Part shown: positions 6,611-10,895 of the stretch, piece after piece
Layout: each line of letters begins with the position of its first letter
Position numbering within the stretch: position 1 is the stretch's first letter
Assembly: GCA_029857995.1 (NCBI GenBank)
Contig: JAOUFZ010000036.1
Span: 1-10,895, forward strand
Reading direction: 5' to 3'
Length of the DNA stretch: 10,895 nt
From: Dehalococcoidia bacterium
Lineage (GTDB): Bacteria; Chloroflexota; Dehalococcoidia; GIF9; AB-539-J10
Program-made: the position numbers and the translations under genes
Notes under the pieces: model-generated
Databases searched by the model: none
Seen by the model: the letters and a program-made list of their open reading frames with translations, nothing else
What the model was told of the DNA's origin: nothing

Positions 6611-6790
6611 TCATTCATTTCTAAAAATCAAGAAATTCCCGAACTCGTCAACACGGCAGCTATGGCCTGCCGGAATTACGGTTGTAGTTGTAGGTTCTTC
6701 AATGATGGCATTGCCGGGAATAATATTACCCTCCCGGAGCTCTTGTCCATTGTAGATAGGGGTATTAACCCATTTAGCGTAATACAAACT
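6611..6790 (-). pseudogene. C-terminal remnant of a hydantoinase A / oxoprolinase / acetone-carboxylase-type gene
   Basis: A minus-strand frame of 59 codons, closed by TGA at 6613-6611 and preceded by an in-frame TAA (6793-6791), has no start codon or ribosome site. Its translation contains VNTPIYNGQELREGN, then GNAIIEEPTTTTVIPAG, then CRVDEFGN. These correspond in order to the conserved tail of the HyuA family (typically TPVY..L..G, GPAIIEE..STTVVPPG, VD.YGN). The full family is about 650-700 residues, so over 90% of the gene is missing. Adding one base at the preceding AAA would extend the reading a few residues upstream (MFKSLYY), almost to the edge of the repeat at 6809-6902. This looks like a decayed gene truncated at or near the repeat. 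Intact members act on cyclic amides or carboxylate ketones using ATP. Confidence 0.75.
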
Positions 6791-6808
6791 TTAAACATGC
6801 GTTCCCTC

Positions 6809-6902
6809 TATATTTGTCCAGTTACCCAAAGCAAGACCGCCATAAACAAAGAGCCGGGGCCTGTGTCCATGCTCTCGCGCCAACCCGTATTAACAGGCTG
6901 AC
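6809..6902 (-). repeat. Structured ~94-nt repeat, copy 2
   Basis: Counterpart of 4545-4639. On the minus strand the hairpin CCUG-UUAAUA-CGGG and the long arm (GGC-GC with GC-G-GUC, then AGAGC with GCUCU) are kept despite base changes, while the arm tip differs. It begins 18 bases after the amidohydrolase stop and ends 18 bases before the open part of the hydantoinase remnant. It may serve as 3' end structure for the operon, or mark a recombination or insertion point. Confidence 0.6.
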
Positions 6903-6920
6903 GAAATAGGAATCTATCTG

Positions 6921-7958
6921 CTATTTGATATTAAATAACCGGATAGCGTTTTTACTCAGGATCACCGATTTGGATTCGTCATCAATGTCCAGGTTCTTAA
7001 CAAACGCAACACCTTGAGTGAACCAGTCACGCCTTATCGGGTAGGAGCTTCCGTACAGGATATGATCGGCACCCAGTACTTTTACTGCACATTCCAGCTG
7101 GGTTTTACCCCACTGTATAGAACCAGAGGTATCAAAGTAAATGTTGTTTTCCAGATACTGGTTGATTTTTTCACCTCCGGTCTGGAATCTTTGTACAGCA
7201 TCTTTTCCGGTAATTTTGGGAGCCAACATATTACTATAGGCAAAGAACCCGCCACCCAGCATTGAATGAATCATCTTTAGATTGGGAAACTCATCAAACA
7301 TACCGCTGAATAATTCTCTACCCACGGCCGTAGCCTGGGCTACACACCGTCCATATTGCCGGCGTAGGTTAGTGTATTTACATATAGACATAAAGTCGAC
7401 CGGCAGGGGTGTGTGGTGTACGACAACCGGTATATTCAACTCATTAATCTTCTTAAAATGCGGCTTAAATTCCTCTTCATCTAGATACAGGTTTCCGTAG
7501 TGCGCCGCCATCTGAACACCGCTGAATCCGAGCTCTTTAATACACCTTTCCAGTTCTTTCAGGCTGCCTTTGGTGCCCCACGGCGGAACAACTGCCAGAG
7601 CCAAAAACCTGCCAGGATTCGCTTTTAGCTGGTCTGCAATAGCGTTGTTCAGTTTTATACAGGTTTCCAGATCAAGCCACTCTTGCCAGCAGGGTATCCT
7701 CAACATACCTTTATCAATCCCATTTTCGTTCATATCCTTGATTTGTTCCGCAGAACTGTACTGATTTTCGGCATAGTTAAGTATCTGGCAGCCCTTTGGT
7801 TGTTCAATTACAATCTGTCTGAGATTCTTGTCCGGAATGGGCGCAAGGCTGGCATGGATGCCATACTGTCTCGGGACCACGTTGAGGAAAGACTCCAGCA
7901 GAGCCTCATCATCGAATAGATTCTCAGGAAGCCAGTGCATGTTACTGTCGATTATCAT
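6921..7958 (-). CDS. Amidohydrolase-2 (ACMSD-type) family protein with altered metal site
   Basis: This 345-residue protein fits the amidohydrolase-related TIM-barrel family of ACMSD, gamma-resorcylate and carboxyvanillate decarboxylases, enzymes that remove CO2 from or hydrate aromatic and ring-cleavage acids. Family landmarks are the N-terminal IDSNMH (3-8), LEELGFSGVQ-like KELGFSGVQM (141-150), VVVHHTPLP (178-186), IHSMLGGGF (230-238), YFDTSG (274-279) and YGSSYP (302-307). Expected metal ligands are partly lost: the usual D-x-H-x-H start reads D-S-N6-M-H8, and the usual GSDYP reads GSSYP with Ser305 replacing Asp. His182 (or 181) and His231 remain. So it may bind metal differently or not use one. 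ATG at 7958 has GGAGGAG 7 bases upstream. It is the last gene of a three-gene operon, 43 bases after the lactonase-like gene. Substrate unknown. Confidence 0.82.
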   Translation of the reverse strand: MIIDSNMHWLPENLFDDEALLESFLNVVPRQYGIHASLAPIPDKNLRQIVIEQPKGCQILNYAENQYSSAEQIKDMNENGIDKGMLRIPCWQEWLDLETCIKLNNAIADQLKANPGRFLALAVVPPWGTKGSLKELERCIKELGFSGVQMAAHYGNLYLDEEEFKPHFKKINELNIPVVVHHTPLPVDFMSICKYTNLRRQYGRCVAQATAVGRELFSGMFDEFPNLKMIHSMLGGGFFAYSNMLAPKITGKDAVQRFQTGGEKINQYLENNIYFDTSGSIQWGKTQLECAVKVLGADHILYGSSYPIRRDWFTQGVAFVKNLDIDDESKSVILSKNAIRLFNIK

Positions 7959-8001
7959 TGATAATCTCCTCCTATATCAGAATATAAAGTGGTCAGGCTG
8001 G

Positions 8002-9192
8002 TTAGAGTTCGACAAAGAGGATGAAGACCGGGTTGGAAATTGGAACTTCCGTCAGGGCCTTCAGGCTCCCATCATTCGGATCTACTGCATATGACCGTAT
8101 CACATCCGCCGGGCGATCCGGGACGAGCAGGAATGCGCCTGAGGGCGAGAGCGTCATACAGCGTGTTGCATCTTTAGGATCCTCAGATTTGCTGAGCTCA
8201 ACCCGTCCCTCCTTCTTGAGATGACCATCCTCAGAGATACTGAACCATACGACGTCATCTTGTCCACGGTTGTTCATATACACGAAGCGGCCATTCGGAT
8301 GCACCTGCAAGGTAGCCGTCTCGTTACGTCCCTTGAACCCGGAAAGCGTCGATTGCTTGTCGATGAACCGCAACGCCCCGGAGGAGGCATCGAAGTCGAA
8401 GGACCAGAGTTCAGAAGAGAACTCGCATGTCATGAATATGCGTCCTTTACTATCAAAAGCAGCATGTCTGGGACCGGTTCCCGCCGGGCACTGGTAAACA
8501 TAGGCGAGTTCTAGTCTTTTCCCACCGATCCGGAAGACGTAGATCCGCTCCCCTGCCTTCTCGCACACCACCAGGAACTTTCCTGAAGGGTCAATCACGA
8601 CGATGTGCGCGTGAGGACTGGCCTGCGCGTGGCCTCCGCCCTGAGGGGAATCGTTCGGATCAGTGCCATATCCGGTTAATACAGACACGTCCTGAATGTC
8701 GCCGATGGAGCCGTCATCGTTAATACCGTACTGGACTACTGTCGAATCGTCATATTCGAACTTCTCCACCCACTTGCCATCAGCAGCTTCGACCACTTTT
8801 ACCACATGATCGAAGAAGCCATGGTTCGCGGTGAAGAGGAGCTTCTTTTCTTCGAATACGGTGATAGAGGCCGGCATCGCTCCTGCAGTAGGTTGCTTGT
8901 TCAGAAAGGTCAGCTTTCCGGACTCCGGATCTACCTTGAAAGATAGTACGCCAGAGGCCGGTTTCCTAGGTCCTCGTCCATCGGTTTTCCTTTCGTCAAC
9001 CGAATAGAGGACTCTATATTTTGGTGCATAGGTGAGATACCCAGCCCTCTTCGGCATATCCTCCACACCGCCGGGAAGGGGGGTGATACTGCTTCCATCT
9101 GCGCTCAATTCGAAGACAGAGATGCCTCCACCCTCAAAATTAGCAACGTGATTGCGTCCAACGTACGCAATCAGCTTTTTTCCTTTACTCAT
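8002..9192 (-). CDS. Lactonase-family seven-bladed beta-propeller protein
   Basis: This 396-residue protein matches the lactonase/YbhE-type beta-propeller family that includes bacterial 6-phosphogluconolactonase and fungal carboxymuconate cyclases; members are usually 330-390 residues. Signs are repeated blade motifs of the form D-P-x-(S/N)-G-x-L and the conserved run SPHAH (192-196), DPSGKFLVV (201-209), GPRHAAF (240-246), VHPNGRFVYMNNRGQD (297-312) and LSPSGAFLLV (348-357). There is no signal peptide, so it should be cytoplasmic. ATG at 9192 has AAAGGAG upstream. It sits 30 bases after the NicX-like gene and 43 before the amidohydrolase gene, so an operon is very likely. In that setting ring-lactone opening or closing of an aromatic breakdown intermediate is more likely than sugar metabolism (inference). 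Confidence 0.83.
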   Translation of the reverse strand: MSKGKKLIAYVGRNHVANFEGGGISVFELSADGSSITPLPGGVEDMPKRAGYLTYAPKYRVLYSVDERKTDGRGPRKPASGVLSFKVDPESGKLTFLNKQPTAGAMPASITVFEEKKLLFTANHGFFDHVVKVVEAADGKWVEKFEYDDSTVVQYGINDDGSIGDIQDVSVLTGYGTDPNDSPQGGGHAQASPHAHIVVIDPSGKFLVVCEKAGERIYVFRIGGKRLELAYVYQCPAGTGPRHAAFDSKGRIFMTCEFSSELWSFDFDASSGALRFIDKQSTLSGFKGRNETATLQVHPNGRFVYMNNRGQDDVVWFSISEDGHLKKEGRVELSKSEDPKDATRCMTLSPSGAFLLVPDRPADVIRSYAVDPNDGSLKALTEVPISNPVFILFVEL

Positions 9193-9222
9193 GTCTCTTC
9201 TCCTTTCTATACCTTAGAGTTC

Positions 9223-10377
9223 CTAGAGTCTTTCAGGTATGCCAGGAAGATCTGGATACTTAGCTGCAACCTCGAGCACTTTCTTATCCTGCAGGCACAT
9301 CATGTAGCCGTTATCCCACGCAAGCTTGTCGGCGATCTTGAGAGTGCAGTTGCGGATGTCGGCGGTGACGTGCGGATAGAAATTGTACTTCTCATTGGCC
9401 GGCGCTGAGCCGAGGTGCCAGTGCATATTGGAGAAGTGCGAGTGGTCGATTATCCGCCTGTAAATCTCGTTCGGGCACTGGTCTTTCGTGACCTTCGCGT
9501 TCGGGTGGATACCGAAGTGGAAGGTATCGAACTTTTGCATGCCGTCGCCGACCTTGCCTTCCAGCTCCTTCAGGGTGCGACTAATCGCGTCGGCTTCCTT
9601 GCCGCCAGAGATCTTGACCATCTTGTTGTCCTTGACATCCACGCGGACCGGTTCCTCCCAGGCCGGGGCTATGCCGATGTAGCGCGACCAATAGGGAAGC
9701 ATGCAGTCGAAGAAGAGGACGCCGTTTACGTTCTTGCAGTTGACCGGCGGGTGGACCCACTCAGGCCAAGGTATGTAGTGGCTATGGTCCCTACGCCAGG
9801 AGTTGTAGGCCATGCCGGGGATGCCCTCGCGCTTCACCGGATCGAGAATGTTGCCTTCAAGCTCCGTGCCGTTGGGATCGGTCATGACGAACTTGGCCAT
9901 GTGGTTCATGAAGGGATCGGAGCTGACGTGGCGGACCATGACCACGAGCTCATGCGGCGTCTGGGCCCACTCGCTCATCAGGAGCGAGGTGGTGACGGGG
10001 AACATGCGCACGTACCAGGTCTTCGTTTCTTCGATGTAACTCCGAAACTCTGCATTCTCTTCGATGGCCAGGTCGAGAGAGAAGTTGATGAACAGATCGG
10101 CTTTGGCAATAGCACCCTTGAGGATGGGCGGCACGCGCCACTCGTGCTTCTTCATGATCTCGTCGATCCAAAGGACCGAGCAATTGGCGCCCCGCGACTG
10201 AACCACAGACTGGACCCAACTGACGGCCACCGGATCGACCAAGTTGTCGCTGCCATAGGCGCCGTCAATGTGGGCCCCGATGAGGACCTCCATGCCCGGC
10301 TTGACTTGGGCGTTGTGATCCACCAGTTGGATGAGCGAGTTCAGCGCTGCTTTAGGAATACCTAATTGATGACTCAT
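9223..10377 (-). CDS. NicX / M29 aminopeptidase-like metalloprotein
   Basis: This 384-residue protein resembles the fold family shared by M29 aminopeptidases and 2,5-dihydroxypyridine 5,6-dioxygenase NicX (about 350 residues), which opens a pyridine ring. The N-terminal domain has the typical LIQLVDHNAQVKPGMEVLI opening and alternates beta strands with helices. The metal half contains FHFGIHPNAK (286-295), MHWHLG (318-323) and PHVTADIRNCTLKIAD (335-350). NicX is recalled to bind Fe through His, His and Asp, the last two in an H-x-D pair; here the pair reads H336-V-T338, with Asp340 two residues later, so a ligand seems changed. NicX needs oxygen, which sits oddly with an anaerobic transhydroxylase next door; hydrolysis is the alternative. 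ATG at 10377 follows AAAGGAG. First gene of the operon with the lactonase- and amidohydrolase-like genes. Family call moderate, function open. Confidence 0.65.
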   Translation of the reverse strand: MSHQLGIPKAALNSLIQLVDHNAQVKPGMEVLIGAHIDGAYGSDNLVDPVAVSWVQSVVQSRGANCSVLWIDEIMKKHEWRVPPILKGAIAKADLFINFSLDLAIEENAEFRSYIEETKTWYVRMFPVTTSLLMSEWAQTPHELVVMVRHVSSDPFMNHMAKFVMTDPNGTELEGNILDPVKREGIPGMAYNSWRRDHSHYIPWPEWVHPPVNCKNVNGVLFFDCMLPYWSRYIGIAPAWEEPVRVDVKDNKMVKISGGKEADAISRTLKELEGKVGDGMQKFDTFHFGIHPNAKVTKDQCPNEIYRRIIDHSHFSNMHWHLGSAPANEKYNFYPHVTADIRNCTLKIADKLAWDNGYMMCLQDKKVLEVAAKYPDLPGIPERL

Positions 10378-10396
10378 AATTTTTCTCCTTTCTGAA

Positions 10397-10426
10397 AGTA
10401 TAGTCCAGCCTCTCCAAAATTGTGAA
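10397..10426 (-). promoter_or_regulatory. Second candidate promoter of the three-gene operon
   Basis: On the minus strand TTCACA (10421-10426) and TATACT (10397-10402) stand 18 bases apart. Transcription would begin only about a dozen bases before the ATG at 10377, near the ribosome site, so this is less convincing than the upstream pair. Confidence 0.3.
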
Positions 10427-10431
10427 TTTGC

Positions 10432-10461
10432 AGTCTACACTATATCACTCCCCGCTGTCAA
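10432..10461 (-). promoter_or_regulatory. Candidate sigma70 promoter of the NicX-like operon
   Basis: On the minus strand a perfect TTGACA (10456-10461) is followed after 18 bases by TAGACT (10432-10437). It would start transcription about 50 bases before the ATG at 10377, leaving room for the AAAGGAG site. It faces away from the plus-strand promoter at 10550-10578. Confidence 0.5.
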
Positions 10462-10549
10462 AATGTAGAGGTTTATTGGAGGAAACTGCTCGTGAGGTTC
10501 GTCGCGGTCCTAAGCTATTTGCCCACAGTTAGCAGAGAGCCCTTGCCTC

Positions 10550-10578
10550 TTGACTGGCAATAGGCTGCGTGATATTCT
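10550..10578 (+). promoter_or_regulatory. Candidate sigma70 promoter of the rightmost membrane-protein gene
   Basis: TTGACT (10550-10555) and TATTCT (10573-10578) are 17 bases apart, and the ATG at 10609 lies about 25 bases past the expected start point. The divergent promoters share a 170-base upstream region. Confidence 0.5.
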
Positions 10579-10608
10579 CAATGGTAACCTGGGGAAAGGA
10601 GCTAGAAG

Positions 10609-10895
10609 ATGCAGGCATTGAGAAAACTCAAGACAGTGTCAGAGTCAGGAGGCATCTTGCATGTAGCCATCGGGATTCTGGTCTTTGGCTCGATCTGGGG
10701 GCTTGTGGAGGCCACTCTGGGTGGGGCTTTACACCTTGTCCATTTCGCCTACAAAGGAGCAATCACCGGAGGCTTCGGCATGGCAATCATGGCAGCATTT
10801 GTCGTCACCTATCGGCGGCCCAAGCTCGCATTCTGTATTGCAGTGATCGCCGCCCTGTTCAAGCCGCTGAGCGCCCTGATTTATGGCCAGCCTGT
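10609..10895 (+). CDS. Unrecognised membrane protein, N-terminal part (3' end beyond window)
   Basis: The first 95 residues show a short basic N-terminus (MQALRKLK) and about three hydrophobic segments: near 17-45 (containing GSIWGLVEATLGG), 51-68 and 72-93. A positive turn YRRPK (68-72) separates the last two. The start is supported by GGAAAGGAG ending 7 bases before the ATG and by a promoter upstream. The glycine-rich segment with an acidic residue (Glu34) in the membrane recalls small uncharacterised integral membrane proteins or transporter subunits, but I cannot name a family. It is the only gene on the plus strand and is divergent from the NicX-like operon, so it may belong to another functional unit. 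Confidence 0.7.
   Translation, partial: MQALRKLKTVSESGGILHVAIGILVFGSIWGLVEATLGGALHLVHFAYKGAITGGFGMAIMAAFVVTYRRPKLAFCIAVIAALFKPLSALIYGQP

Noticed and set aside
6662..6901. 79-codon plus-strand open frame
   Set aside because: Opposite the hydantoinase remnant and runs through repeat copy 2; the minus-strand reading matches a known family, this one does not.
9415..10365. 316-codon plus-strand open frame
   Set aside because: Opposite the NicX-like gene; composition (many Val, Asp, His, Leu) is typical of an antisense frame, with no ribosome site.
1..10895. tRNA, rRNA, CRISPR array or transposase gene
   Set aside because: No cloverleaf, ribosomal RNA stretch, regularly spaced direct repeats or transposase motifs were seen on either strand.

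Overview
The window reads as a catabolic accessory region of an anaerobic or microaerophilic bacterium. Seven of its eight substantial genes lie on the minus strand. Two lipoprotein substrate-binding proteins of TRAP type, a molybdenum enzyme of the pyrogallol/phloroglucinol transhydroxylase family, and a lipoprotein with an InlB-like repeat recall anaerobic sediment lineages, and I lean towards Dehalococcoidia-like Chloroflexota. This placement is inference from gene style only; no rRNA or other marker gene is present.

Layout, following minus-strand transcription from right to left. (1) 10377-6921 is a tightly spaced three-gene operon: a NicX/M29-like metalloprotein, a seven-bladed beta-propeller lactonase-family protein and an amidohydrolase-2 (ACMSD-type) protein, with candidate sigma70 promoters at 10397-10461. 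(2) 5996-6920 is a 925-base gene-poor stretch. It holds a 94-nt structured repeat, a 59-codon C-terminal remnant of a hydantoinase A/oxoprolinase gene, and the promoter and long leader of the next gene, including a 51-bp palindrome. (3) 5995-4691 is a DctP-type lipoprotein with an N-terminal InlB-like repeat. (4) 4162-4690 holds a strong hairpin, a second copy of the structured repeat, an unrecognised open frame and a TATAAT promoter. (5) 4161-709 is a coupled pair, large molybdopterin subunit and Fe-S subunit, closely resembling AthL and AthS of Pelobacter transhydroxylase. (6) 332-708 is a promoter and leader resembling the one before gene 3. (7) 331-1 is the start of a second DctP-type lipoprotein, cut by the window edge. 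Divergent from all of these, a plus-strand membrane protein starts at 10609 and runs off the right edge.

How they may work together (inference): the two binding proteins capture small organic acids or phenolics, the AthLS-like enzyme shifts or adds hydroxyl groups on an aromatic ring, and the NicX-like, lactonase-like and amidohydrolase-like proteins act on ring or ring-cleavage intermediates. Three of these enzymes have substitutions at positions expected to bind metal: a Cys-to-His change in one Fe-S site, His-to-Asn and Asp-to-Ser in the amidohydrolase, and probably Asp-to-Thr in the NicX-like protein. The chemistry may therefore differ from that of the named relatives.

The most novel-looking signals are non-coding: a duplicated promoter-leader-signal-peptide cassette in front of the two binding proteins, with a hairpin that keeps pairing while its bases change, and a two-copy ~95-nt structured repeat located just after gene ends, one copy beside the truncated hydantoinase remnant.
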